NCBI RefSeq assembly: GCF_022385335.1
Contig: NZ_CP092431.1
Span: 6,944,001-7,008,000, forward strand
Direction of reading: 5' to 3'
Origin: Streptomyces deccanensis
Lineage (GTDB): Bacteria; Actinomycetota; Actinomycetes; Streptomycetales; Streptomycetaceae
DNA: 64,000 nt
Shown here: positions 8,773-19,364 of the stretch, one piece after another
How the letters are laid out: each line of letters starts with the position of its first letter
Position numbering within the stretch: position 1 is the stretch's first letter
Translations under genes and position numbers: made by a program
Notes under the pieces: model-generated
Seen by the model: the letters and a program-made list of their open reading frames with translations, nothing else
The model's database searches: none
Told to the model about the DNA's origin: nothing

Positions 8773-9611
8773 CCCGGCCTCACCGACGACGAGGCGGAGG
8801 GCGGGACGGACGAGGAGGAGCGGGAGGGCGATACCGAGGGCGAGGCTGAGAGGGAGGGCGAGGCCGACGGGGACCGGGACGGCTTCGCCGATCCGCCCAC
8901 GCGCAGGATCTCGTCCCGCGTGAGCAGCATCGCCAACTGGTCCTGGTCCCAGGTCCACTGGGTGCGGTACTCGTAGCCGACGATGCCCGCGGGGGAGCGG
9001 ATGATCACGGTACGGCCGGCCAGCTCGACCGCGAGCACGGCGTCGTCGCTGGCCAGCACCTGCACCAGCCGGTCCGCCCGGAAGGTGTACATCCGCACCG
9101 CCGTCTGGTTGCCGGGCAGCAGCCGGAAGCCGAGCACCATGTCGTCGCGCCCGTCGCCGGTGAGGTCCCGGTAGTACGCCTTGAGGACGGGACACCCGGC
9201 TCGGCCGGCGTCCGTTCCGCCCTTCTCGCCCTTGCCGCCCTTCTCGCCGTTGTCGCCCTGTCCGCAGTCGGCCATGCGCGCGGTCGTTCCCCCGTAGACG
9301 GCCCCTGGCCCGGAGTACACCTCGGGGTGCGCGGCGATCTCGGCGCGGACGACGGCCAGCGGGTCCACCTCGTGGATGTCCTCGCCGGGGGCCTCGACGC
9401 CCCTGACCACCTCCGTCTCGGCCTCGCCGTAGTCGTAGGCGGGGGAGGAGGCGGGCGGCTCCCCGGGCCACAGCCGGGTCGGGCCGCTCGCGGTGGGGGT
9501 CGTGCCCGCGCTCACCAGGCCCCCGGAGTCGCCGCAGCCGCCCAGCAGCAGGACGGCGGCCACGGCGGCGACGGCACCGGCGGCAGCGCGCGCGGGGCGG
9601 CTGGGGGACAC
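8769..9611 (-). CDS. lipoprotein with FG-GAP-like segment, translationally coupled to the sensor kinase, 280 aa
   Basis: A signal sequence with a lipobox (VAAVLLLGGCGDSGG, cysteine about residue 25) predicts a lipid-anchored extracytoplasmic protein. A YRDLTGDGRDDMVLGF segment resembles an FG-GAP/VCBS calcium-binding strand; near the middle there is a short run of GEKGGKGEKGG units, and the C-terminus is a Ser/Pro-rich tail (SPSASPSLSASPSVSPS). Start is the GTG at 9609-9611 preceded by AGGAG. It ends in a 4 bp GTGA overlap with the kinase gene, which suggests it is a sensory accessory of that kinase. Confidence 0.85.
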   Translation of the reverse strand: MSPSRPARAAAGAVAAVAAVLLLGGCGDSGGLVSAGTTPTASGPTRLWPGEPPASSPAYDYGEAETEVVRGVEAPGEDIHEVDPLAVVRAEIAAHPEVYSGPGAVYGGTTARMADCGQGDNGEKGGKGEKGGTDAGRAGCPVLKAYYRDLTGDGRDDMVLGFRLLPGNQTAVRMYTFRADRLVQVLASDDAVLAVELAGRTVIIRSPAGIVGYEYRTQWTWDQDQLAMLLTRDEILRVGGSAKPSRSPSASPSLSASPSVSPSRSSSSVPPSASSSVRPG

Positions 9612-9706
9612 GGGACTCCTGGTGCACGGGTGAGGGGGGTGTGGTCCCGTACACCCTAATTCGTGCGGAAGTACTTTTTCGTGACGGCTCGGTCGCGTAC
9701 GTCGTG

Positions 9707-10225
9707 CTACTCGGCCGGCTCCTCCAGTTCCTCCAGCAGCCGGACCGTCGCCAACCCCGTGCGCAGGTACTCCACGAACAGCTCGTTGTGCAGTGCCCAC
9801 GGCGAGCGGCGGGTGCGGATCAGCCGGATCGCCTCCTCGGCGGAGTGCCCGTCGCGGATCAGCGCGTGCGCCACGACCAGACCGGAGCGGTTGTAGCCGC
9901 TGTAGCAGCGGACGAGGACCCGTTTGCCGTCCTCCAGCGCGTCGCACGCCGCCTGCGCCAGCCGCATCACACCGGCCAACTGCGTACCGTCCAGCGGCCC
10001 GTCCGGGATCGGCCACACGTGGTGCTCGACGCCGTCGTCCGGTCCGTGCCCGGGCAGCCGCAGCAGGGTCAGCACCAGGTCGAACTCGTCGCGCACGACC
10101 GCGAATTCGACGCCCCCGGTACCGGCCGGCCCCGCGAACTCGTGCCCGCCCATCCACAGCCCGGGCACGATCTCGCTCCACGGTTCCCGCGGAGCCGGGA
10201 CATCGGGTTGCTTGCGCGTCCGCAA
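9707..10225 (-). CDS. tyrosine/dual-specificity-type protein phosphatase, 172 aa
   Basis: The P-loop signature CX5R is intact in VRCYSGYNRSGLVVAHALI (cysteine near residue 107, arginine near 113), with a preceding acidic loop HVWPIPDGPLDGT that can supply the general acid. Size and pattern match small DSP-like phosphatases. The start is a TTG (10223-10225) preceded by GGGGGAGG at good spacing, giving MRTRKQPDVPAP; an internal ATG would remove the first strand. It is monocistronic, upstream of the lipoprotein-kinase pair on the same strand. Substrate unknown. Confidence 0.85.
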   Translation of the reverse strand: MRTRKQPDVPAPREPWSEIVPGLWMGGHEFAGPAGTGGVEFAVVRDEFDLVLTLLRLPGHGPDDGVEHHVWPIPDGPLDGTQLAGVMRLAQAACDALEDGKRVLVRCYSGYNRSGLVVAHALIRDGHSAEEAIRLIRTRRSPWALHNELFVEYLRTGLATVRLLEELEEPAE

Positions 10226-10365
10226 CAGCGCCTCCCCCGGGCCTCAGGGCCCTTCCGACGGGTCTCCGCGACCAGGCCCTCGACGACGGGTCGTCACCTC
10301 AAAGGTAGCCGGGTTCTTGCCGATGGAGCACCCCGCCTGTTCCCATGGACGTGGGGTGATGGTGC

Positions 10366-11169
10366 ATGAGCGGACTGCGCGTCATACCGACCTGGCGTCA
10401 CGGACAGCGTCGCCTGTACGTGTGCCGGACCGACGGGAGGAACGTCGCCTGGTACGACCGTGAGACGGGCCGGGTGAACCTCCTCAGCGAGGAGCTGAGA
10501 GAGGACGTGCTGGCCGTCCTCGGCCCCTTCGTCACCGGCCCGCTCACCGTGGGACCGCCGCCCGTGCCGACCCCCGCCGAACTGGCCCGGCTGAGCCTCC
10601 CCCCGGACGACGACCTCGCCCCGAACCGGCCCGGCGAGGCCCTGCTGATCTCCCTCGACCGTGTCCCCGGCCCGACGCACCGGCTGCGGCCCGACCCGCG
10701 CCGCCGGGCCCTGGCCGCCGAGCGGACGGTCGGCGACGCGCTGGACCGGCTGGAGGGCGCCGGCTGGCACACCCTGCACTCCGTGCCGCTGCCCGGCGGC
10801 GACCGCATCCACCACCTCGTCGTCGGCCCCGGGGGCGTGTTCTGCGTCCGCTCCGTCCACGCCCGCAGGCAGCGCGTCGTCGTCACGGACCCGATGGTCG
10901 CCGTGGGCCGGCACGAGCCCCGCGCGCTGCTGCGCGGACTGCGCGCCGACGCCGACCGCGCCTCCTACGCCCTCACCGCCGAGGTCCGCCCGGTCCTCGC
11001 CCTCGCCGAACCGTCCGCCGTCGCGGTCACCACCCCGCTGCGGGAGGTACGCGTCCTGCGCGACACGGACCTGCCGGAACTCGCCCGCGCCGGTGGGGTC
11101 CTGAAACCGGCGGACGTGGAGGGACTGCACGCGATGGCCCGCGACCGGCGGACGTGGGCGCGGGTGTAG
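10366..11169 (+). CDS. NERD-domain (nuclease-related) protein, 267 aa
   Basis: The central part (about residues 118-240) matches the NERD domain: RRRALAAERTVGDALDRL, then WHTLHSVPLPGG, IHHLVVGPGGVFCVRS and a strand with ARRQRVVV, the alpha/beta endonuclease-like core with the usual GPgGVF motif. The N-terminal 100 residues (RVIPTWRHGQRRLYVCRTDGRNVAWYD) are a separate beta-rich segment found in actinobacterial homologues. Start ATG at 10366. Catalysis has not been shown for most members of the family. It lies alone between a phosphatase gene and the end-joining polymerase gene. Confidence 0.8.
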   Translation: MSGLRVIPTWRHGQRRLYVCRTDGRNVAWYDRETGRVNLLSEELREDVLAVLGPFVTGPLTVGPPPVPTPAELARLSLPPDDDLAPNRPGEALLISLDRVPGPTHRLRPDPRRRALAAERTVGDALDRLEGAGWHTLHSVPLPGGDRIHHLVVGPGGVFCVRSVHARRQRVVVTDPMVAVGRHEPRALLRGLRADADRASYALTAEVRPVLALAEPSAVAVTTPLREVRVLRDTDLPELARAGGVLKPADVEGLHAMARDRRTWARV

Positions 11170-11253
11170 ACGGCCGAGGGTGTGACCGTCGGCGGGGTGT
11201 AGGCCACCGCGGGTGTAGGCCGTCGGCGGGGTGCGGGTGCGGGTGCGGCCTCG

Positions 11254-12135
11254 TCAGGGCAGGGCGTGCGCGGCCTTCGGGTCCAGGAGGGGTGCCAGCA
11301 GGTCGCCGTAGTCCTGCAGCCGGGGGGCCATGTCCGGGGCGCGGAAGGACAGCAGCTCGGGGGCGCCGCACTCCTCGACCTCGGTCCAGGTCACCGGCGC
11401 GGAGACGGTCGGCTCGGGGCGGGCCCGCAGGGTGTACGGCGCGGCCGTGGTCTTGCGGGCGGCGTTCTGGCTCCAGTCGACGAAGACCTTGCCGGGACGC
11501 AGGCTGCGGGTCATCCGGTGCACGACCCGGCGGGGCATCGCCCGCTCCGCCTCGACCGCGATGTCCTTGGCGTACTCCGACACCCGCTCCGAGGACGCCC
11601 CGCGCACCGCCGCCAGCAGATGCAGCCCCTTCGACCCGGACGTCTTCGCGTACACCTCGATCCCGTCCGCCGCGAGCCGCTCCCGCAGCCAGCACGCCAC
11701 CTCGCAGCACTCGACGACGGTCGCGGGCGACCCCGGGTCCAGGTCGAACACCAGCCGGTCGGCCTCGTCGGAGGTGCGGACGGTCCACTGCGGTGTGTGG
11801 AACTCGGCGACGAGGTTCGAGGCCCACATCAGGCTCGCCAGGTCCTGCACCAGCACCATCCGGGCCGGCCCTTCCATCCGCCGCACCTCGGCCGTGGCGA
11901 CCCAGTCCGGGGTGCCCGGCGGCACGTTCTTGGTGAAGAAGACCTGGCCGCCCGGCCCGTCCGGGTAGCGGAGGAAGGAGATCGGGCGGTCACGCAGGTG
12001 CGGCAGCAGGGCGTCCGCCGTCGTGGCGTAGTAGTGCAGCAACTCACCCTTGGTGAAGCCCGTCGCCGGGTGGAGGACCTTCTCCAGATTGGAGAGGGCG
12101 ACCCTGTGGCCCTCCACCTCGGTGATGGGTGTCAT
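11254..12135 (-). CDS. LigD-type DNA polymerase/primase domain protein (non-homologous end joining), 293 aa
   Basis: A stand-alone archaeo-eukaryotic primase-family polymerase of the LigD POL type, which fills gaps and adds ribonucleotides at double-strand breaks held by Ku. Visible are the N-terminal SNLEKVLHPATGFTKGELLHYY, the divalent-metal motif VFDLDPG (catalytic aspartates), SGSKGLHLLAAV, and the C-terminal VFVDWSQNAARKTTAAPYTLR characteristic of LigD. I start at the ATG at 12133-12135 (MTPITEVEGHR); an upstream ATG at 12159 adds 8 residues without a better ribosome site. The Ku gene is 3.3 kb away with a UvrA-like gene between. Confidence 0.92.
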   Translation of the reverse strand: MTPITEVEGHRVALSNLEKVLHPATGFTKGELLHYYATTADALLPHLRDRPISFLRYPDGPGGQVFFTKNVPPGTPDWVATAEVRRMEGPARMVLVQDLASLMWASNLVAEFHTPQWTVRTSDEADRLVFDLDPGSPATVVECCEVACWLRERLAADGIEVYAKTSGSKGLHLLAAVRGASSERVSEYAKDIAVEAERAMPRRVVHRMTRSLRPGKVFVDWSQNAARKTTAAPYTLRARPEPTVSAPVTWTEVEECGAPELLSFRAPDMAPRLQDYGDLLAPLLDPKAAHALP

Positions 12136-12194
12136 GGGACCCAGAATCCCATGATTCATTGGCGAAGGGGGCGAAAGGTGCGAAAGGGGTGATG

Positions 12195-12288
12195 GGGGTG
12201 CGCGGCAGTCCCCGCGGGCCGGAAAAGCAAGGGGCGCAGCCCCTGCTTTTCAGGGGCTGCGCCCCGTGGGGCGCGGGGAACCGCGCGG

Positions 12289-12290
<2 letters not shown>
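12195..12290. repeat. dispersed palindrome family A, diverged copy
   Basis: Imperfect inverted repeat between the polymerase gene and the UvrA-like gene, with arms resembling GCGGGGAACCGCGCGG and an inner hairpin AAAAGCAAGGGGCGCAGCCC / GGGGCTGCGCCCC. It shares the core of the copy at 1237-1358, with several substitutions. Confidence 0.75.
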
Positions 12291-14694
<2,404 letters not shown>

Positions 14695-14792
14695 CGTTCC
14701 TCCATCTGTTCGGGCGGGGCCGCATCCAAGGTCACGGTCCTCGCCGGAATCGCCCGTCCGGTTCCGCTCCGCCGGAAACGGCTGCCTCTTCG

Positions 14793-14821
14793 TACGACTA
14801 CGACTACGACTACGACTACGG
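14793..14821. repeat. short tandem repeat, unit TACGAC
   Basis: About four and a half copies of a 6 bp unit (TACGAC) lie between the UvrA-like gene and the VOC gene. No gene overlaps it. It could vary in length by slippage. Confidence 0.85.
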
Positions 14822-14849
14822 GACGAGGTCGCACGGCCGTCCTCGGATC

Positions 14850-15257
14850 TCAGACCTCGTGGACACGGATCAGGTTGCCCGCAGGATCGCGGACGGCGAA
14901 GTCGCGGACACCGTACGGCTGCTTCATCGGCTCCTGGACGATCTCGGCGCCGCCCGCCTCCAACCGCTCGAAGGTGCCGTCGAGGTCGGCGGTGGCGAGG
15001 AGGACCCGCGCGTACGTCCCCTTGGCCATCATCTCGACGATCATGCGCCGCTCGTCCTCGTCGACGGACGGGTCGACCGCCGGGGGCTCCAGGACGATGG
15101 ACGTGTCGGGCTGACCGACCGGTCCGACCGTGATCCAGCGCATGCCGTCGTACCCGCCGTCGTTGCGCACCTCGAAGCCGAGGACGTCGCGGTAGAAGGC
15201 GAGGGAGGCGTCCGGGTCGTCGTGCGGGAGGAAGCTCGCGTTGATGGTGAGGTCCAT
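14850..15257 (-). CDS. VOC/glyoxalase-superfamily protein, 135 aa
   Basis: A single vicinal-oxygen-chelate module pair: LPHDDPDASLAFYRDVLGFEVRND at residues 8-31 and a second half ending in GVRDFAVRDPAGNLIRVHEV, the usual C-terminal strand with the Glu metal ligand. The first-half ligand position is HDD rather than the common H in a beta strand, so metal dependence is uncertain. I start at ATG 15255-15257 (MDLTINASF); the frame extends upstream by 22 residues without a supporting signal. It is divergent from Ku. Substrate unknown; these proteins range from lyases to antibiotic-binding resistance proteins. Confidence 0.85.
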   Translation of the reverse strand: MDLTINASFLPHDDPDASLAFYRDVLGFEVRNDGGYDGMRWITVGPVGQPDTSIVLEPPAVDPSVDEDERRMIVEMMAKGTYARVLLATADLDGTFERLEAGGAEIVQEPMKQPYGVRDFAVRDPAGNLIRVHEV

Positions 15258-15457
15258 GGCCTTCACGCTAGGCGCGCCCCACCCGCCCGCGCTTCTCGAA
15301 TCCTGACCGGTGCGGGACCTCATCGGTGGCCGGGCCCGCCGTGCCGGTGGTGGGCCGGGGCGGAGGGGGTGCCCCGGCGGTCGACGGGCAAGGGCGGCGG
15401 GTCGGCGTTACGGTGTGGACAAACCGGAAGCAGGGACCCGAAAGGTGCGTGCTGCCC

Positions 15458-16537
15458 GTGCGATCCATCTGGAACGGCGCCATCTCCTTCGGCCTGGTCA
15501 GCATCCCGATCAAGCTGGTGAACGCGACCGAGAGCCACTCCGTCTCCTTCCGCCAGGTCCACCTGGAGGACGGCGGCCGCATCCGTTACCGCAAGGTCTG
15601 CGAGCTGGAGGACCGGGAGGTGACGCAGGGGGAGATCGGCAAGGCGTACGAGGACGCGGACGGCACGATGATCCCGATCACGGACGAGGACCTCGCGTCG
15701 CTGCCCATCCCCACGGCCAAGACGATCGAGATCGAGGGCTTCGTACCGGCCGAGAACGTCGACCCGCTCCAGGTGGACGCCGCGTACTACCTCGCGGCGA
15801 ACGGGGTCCCCGCGGCCAAGCCGTACACCCTCCTCCGCGAGGCGCTCAAGCGCAGCGGAAAGGTCGCCATCTGCAAGTTCGCGCTCCGGGGGCGCGAGCG
15901 GCTGGGGATGCTCCGGGTGGTGGACGACGTGCTGGCCATGCACGGTCTGCTCTGGCCCGACGAGATCCGTACGACCGAGGGGGTCGCCCCCGATGCGAGC
16001 GTCACCGTCCGCGACAAGGAACTCGACCTGGCGGACGCCCTCATGGACACGCTCGGGGAGGTCGACCTGGAGTCCCTCCACGACGACTACCGCGAGGCGG
16101 TCGAGGAAATGATCGCGGCGAAGGCCTCCGGCGAGGAGCCGCCGAGCGTTCCGATGCCGGCCGCGGAGGGCAAGGTGCTCGACCTCATGGCCGCGCTGGA
16201 GAAGAGCGTGCGCGAGGCCAAGGAGTCGCGGGGCGAGGACGCCGACGCCGACGTCACCCACCTCGCGTCCCGGCCCACGCCCAAAGGGGCGCCCGGCAAG
16301 AAGTCCACCGCCTCAACCAGGAAGACGGCCGCCGCGCCCAAGAAGTCGACGTCCACGACCTCGGCACAGCCGGCGAAGAAGGCGGCGACGAAGAAGCAGA
16401 CGCCGCCCAGAAAGACGGCGACGACGACGAAATCGACGACCACGAAATCCACGGCGTCGGCGAAGTCGTCGACGGCGAAGACCCCGGCGAAGAAAACCCC
16501 GGCAAAGAAAACAACCACCCGCAAACGCTCGGCGTGA
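15458..16537 (+). CDS. ku: Ku protein (DNA end-binding), 359 aa
   Basis: Homodimeric DNA-end-binding ring of bacterial non-homologous end joining, recruiting LigD activities. The N-terminus is VRSIWNGAISFGLVSIPIKL, then the beta-barrel core through about residue 250 (RERLGMLRVVDDVLAMHGLLWPDEI). The C-terminal 75 residues are an Ala/Lys/Thr-rich histone H1-like tail (KKTPAKKTTTRKRSA), longer than in minimal Ku proteins and similar in kind to the lysine-rich tails of some actinobacterial Ku proteins that modulate DNA binding. GTG at 15458 is chosen because family members begin MRSIWNG; the frame upstream is not Ku-like. The LigD-type polymerase is nearby. Confidence 0.93.
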   Translation: MRSIWNGAISFGLVSIPIKLVNATESHSVSFRQVHLEDGGRIRYRKVCELEDREVTQGEIGKAYEDADGTMIPITDEDLASLPIPTAKTIEIEGFVPAENVDPLQVDAAYYLAANGVPAAKPYTLLREALKRSGKVAICKFALRGRERLGMLRVVDDVLAMHGLLWPDEIRTTEGVAPDASVTVRDKELDLADALMDTLGEVDLESLHDDYREAVEEMIAAKASGEEPPSVPMPAAEGKVLDLMAALEKSVREAKESRGEDADADVTHLASRPTPKGAPGKKSTASTRKTAAAPKKSTSTTSAQPAKKAATKKQTPPRKTATTTKSTTTKSTASAKSSTAKTPAKKTPAKKTTTRKRSA

Positions 16538-16599
16538 CCACCACGAAGGCCGCCCCACACCACAGCGGGCCACCACCAATTCCCGGACTCCGCCAGGGG

Positions 16600-17100
16600 T
16601 AGGGCTGCTCTTGGCTCTGGCCGTCGGTTCGGTTGCCGCCTGTCGGCCTTCGGTTCCGCTGCCCCTGGCTCTGGCCGTCGGTTCGGCTGCCGCCCGTCGG
16701 CCCTCGGTTCCGCTGCTGCCTCTGTCGAGCCCGCCCGCTGTCGAGCCCTGACCCCCGCCGAGCTCTCTCTGACGACCCCGCCCTCTGCTGAGTCCGCCCT
16801 CTGCCGAGCCCTGCCTCTGCCGAGCCCGCCCTCCGCCGCGCCCCCTCCTCCGCCCTCGCCGAGTCCTGCCTCTGGCCAAGCCTGGACTCCTCCGAGCCCT
16901 GTTCCCGCCGCGCTCTGTCTCCGCCAAGCCCTCTCTCCGCAGAGCCTGCGCACTGCCGGTCCCGCACTCGTCGAGCCCATACCCCGCCGCGCTGTCCCTC
17001 TGCCGAGCCCGTACCCAGCCCAGCCCACCCCTCCCTCTGTCGGCTCGTACCCTGCGGAGCCCGTACTCTGCCGATCCCCAACTCCGCCGCAACGGCGCCT
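16600..17100. repeat. degenerate repeat array, gene-free, between Ku and ketosynthase genes
   Basis: About 500 bp without a credible gene. It is built from degenerate copies of TCTGCCGAGCCC and CTCCGCCGAGCCCTG (spacing about 20-30 bp), with a separate direct repeat near 16615-16705 (TGGCTCTGGCCGTCGGTTCG, twice). On the minus strand it reads as GSAEGGLGRGRARQ-like low-complexity peptide, but with no start signal. Likely expanded by slippage or recombination. Confidence 0.75.
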
Positions 17101-17123
17101 TTTCGGCTGGCCGGCCCGGAGGG

Positions 17124-18389
17124 TCACGTGCGGCGTAGGGCCAGGACCGCGTTGTGGCCGCCGAAGCCGAAGGAGTTGGTGAGGGCGAGGTCGCCGTCGG
17201 GTGGGAGGGGGCGCGGCGCGGCGGTGACGAGGTCGAGGGTGATGGCGCGGTCCTGGTCGGCGCAGCCGATGGTCGGCGGGATGAGCCCGTGATGGAGCGT
17301 GAGCGCGGTGGCAAGGGCCTCCACCGCCCCGGCCGCCCCCTGAAGATGCCCGAGGTGCCCCTTGAGCGCCGTCACCGGCACCCGCCGCCCCGACAGCACC
17401 GCCGTCAGCGCGTTCGCCTCCGCGAGGTCACCGTCGACCGTGGCCGTGGCGTGCGCGTTGACGTGGACCACGTCCGTGGGGGACGCCGCCGCGTCCGCGA
17501 GCGCCCGCCGCAGCGCGAGCGCCACCCCCGAGCCCGACGGATCGGGCGCCGCCATGTGATGCGCGTCGGCGGACAGCCCCCACCCCGCCGCCTCGCAGTA
17601 GACCCGGGCCCCACGAGCCCGGGCGTGGTCCTCCGCCTCCAGCAGCAGGAACCCCGCCCCTTCGCCGTTCACGAACCCGTCCCGGTCCTTCGCGAACGGC
17701 CGGGACGGACTCGTGCCACCCTCGTCCAGCCCGTGCCGCGACAGCGCCCGCATCGCCGCGAAGGACGCCATGATCGCCGGGGTCACCACCGCCTCGGCCC
17801 CGCCCGCGAGCGCCACGTCCACCCGCCCGTACCGGATCCGGTCGACCGCCTGCCCGATCGCCTCGGTCCCGGAGGCACACGCACTGGTGACGGTCCGCGC
17901 CTCCCCGGTGATACCGAGGTCCAGCGAGATCTGCGAGGCTGCCTGCGAGGGCACGCACATCGGCGTCGTGAGCGGGGAGACACCGCGCGGCCCCCGGTCC
18001 CGTAACTGCCGGTCGCCGGCGACGAGCACCGAGGCGTCACCGAGGATCGCCCCGGCGGACACACCGACCCGCCCCGCGTCGAGGCCGCTGTCCGCGGTAC
18101 CGCCGGGCGGGAAGCCCCCGTCCCGCCACGCCTCCCGCGCCGCGAGTACGGCGAACCGCGCGGCCCGGTTCATGCGCCGGGCCCGGGGCCGGGGGAGCAG
18201 CTCGGCGGGGTCCACCGGCACCGTCCCCGCGACCCGCACGGGTAACTCCGCGAACTCCTCCCCGTCCAACTCCCGTATCCCGCAACGCCCGTCCAACAGC
18301 CCCTGCCACAGCTCACCGACGCCCACCCCGAGCGGGGTGACGGCCCCCAGCCCCGTGACAACCACCCGACGCCCCACCGAATACGACAC
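17124..18389 (-). CDS. beta-ketoacyl-ACP synthase (KAS II/FabF-like), orphan, 421 aa
   Basis: A condensing enzyme that extends acyl-ACP by malonyl decarboxylation. The full thiolase fold is present: RRVVVTGLGAVTPLG at the start, nucleophile cysteine in VTSACASGTEAIG (about residue 170), the first histidine in VNAHATATVDGD and the second in LKGHLGHLQGAAG. NAHAT replaces the usual NAHGT. GTG at 18387-18389 has GGGGAGGG upstream; a TTG at 18410 would add 7 residues. No acyl carrier protein, chain-length factor, reductase or acyltransferase is beside it, so it is an orphan. It could be a FabF paralogue, or a remnant of a type II polyketide cluster, since it resembles aromatic KS-alpha as well as FabF. 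Confidence 0.85.
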   Translation of the reverse strand: MSYSVGRRVVVTGLGAVTPLGVGVGELWQGLLDGRCGIRELDGEEFAELPVRVAGTVPVDPAELLPRPRARRMNRAARFAVLAAREAWRDGGFPPGGTADSGLDAGRVGVSAGAILGDASVLVAGDRQLRDRGPRGVSPLTTPMCVPSQAASQISLDLGITGEARTVTSACASGTEAIGQAVDRIRYGRVDVALAGGAEAVVTPAIMASFAAMRALSRHGLDEGGTSPSRPFAKDRDGFVNGEGAGFLLLEAEDHARARGARVYCEAAGWGLSADAHHMAAPDPSGSGVALALRRALADAAASPTDVVHVNAHATATVDGDLAEANALTAVLSGRRVPVTALKGHLGHLQGAAGAVEALATALTLHHGLIPPTIGCADQDRAITLDLVTAAPRPLPPDGDLALTNSFGFGGHNAVLALRRT

Positions 18390-18519
18390 ACGCCCTCCCC
18401 GACCTGCCAACCCCGCCCGATCCTCCTGCCCAGAGATAGTTCCCCCTTCAACTGCTCACTGCACCCCCCACAACCGCGACACGCGAGCCGCCACATGAGC
18501 GTTCGCGCGAAGCACGCAC

Positions 18520-18755
18520 GAGGGGGGCGGCGGGGCACCCACGAGGGGCGGCGGCGGGGCACCCACGAGGGACTGCGCGCGGGGCACTCACGGGGGCGGC
18601 GCGCGGGGCACCCACGGGGGGGCGGCGCGTGAGGCACGCACGGGGGGGCGGCGCGTGAGGCACGCACGGGGCGCGGCGCGTGAGGCACGCACGGGGGGCG
18701 GCGCGCGGGGCGTCCACGAAGGCGGCGCGCGAGGCATCGCACGAGGACTGCGGTG
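18520..18755. repeat. tandem GC-rich repeats, unit about 30 bp
   Basis: Imperfect tandem copies of a GGGCGGCGCGTGAGGCACGC unit (about 28-31 bp period, at least six copies) downstream in genome order of the ketosynthase start. No ribosome-site-supported gene reads through. It translates on the minus strand as CLTRRAPCVPHAPP-like low-complexity peptide. Confidence 0.8.
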
Positions 18756-18859
18756 AGGCGTCACGTGGCGGTACGTGAGGGGCGTCGCAGGAGGCGCGAG
18801 GAGGGGCGCGGCGCGGAGGGTGCCCCACAAGCCCATCCCGCCAACTCATCCCGCGCAGC

Positions 18860-19140
18860 ACCCCCGGGCCCACGGTCCCCGGGCCCCGGCCCCCAGGCCC
18901 ACGGCCCCCAGGCCCACGGCTCATGGCCGCCAGGCCCCAGCCCCGGCTCATGGCCGCGCCGGCTCACGGCCCCCAGGCCTCAGCTTCACAGCCCCCGGCT
19001 CACGGCCCCCAGGCCCCCGGCCCCCAGGCTCCAGGCACCCGGCACCCGGCCTGCCGGCCCCCAGGGTCCAGGCACCCGGTCTGCTGGCCTCCCGGGCCTC
19101 CCGGCCTCCCGGGCCTCCCGGACCCACGACCCCGAGGCCC
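18860..19140. repeat. low-complexity repeats, units GCCCCCAGGCCCACG and GGCCTCCCGG
   Basis: Short degenerate direct repeats fill this stretch: GGCCCCCAGGCCCACGG-type units at 18870-18925 and again around 18965-19070, then GGCCTCCCGGGCCTCCCGG units at 19085-19130. Together with the previous array this makes nearly 1 kb (18390-19364) without a gene. Confidence 0.8.
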
Positions 19141-19206
19141 ACGACTCCACCCCGTGCCCCACCGCCCGGCGCCACCCTGCAGCGGCGGCTGATTGTCGGC
19201 ATCCCG

Positions 19207-19248
19207 TCATGGCCACCGCCACCGCCACCGCCACCGCCACCGCCGCCG
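19207..19248. repeat. simple repeat (GCCACC)n
   Basis: Seven or so uninterrupted copies of a 6 bp unit GCCACC, starting just after ATG at 19208. No gene can be supported across it. Confidence 0.85.
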
Positions 19249-19364
19249 GGGGCCCCGCAACCCGACGACCACCCGGCCCTCGTACGCGCACGCCAGCCGC
19301 CCACTACCCACCCGACGAGCGCCCAGCCCCCGCCGCCCCCCGCTGCGCGCCCCCCGCGCTGCCC

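Noticed and set aside
19207..19248. Short plus-strand gene starting ATGGCCACC
   Set aside because: The frame only translates a simple repeat and low-complexity sequence, with no ribosome site.
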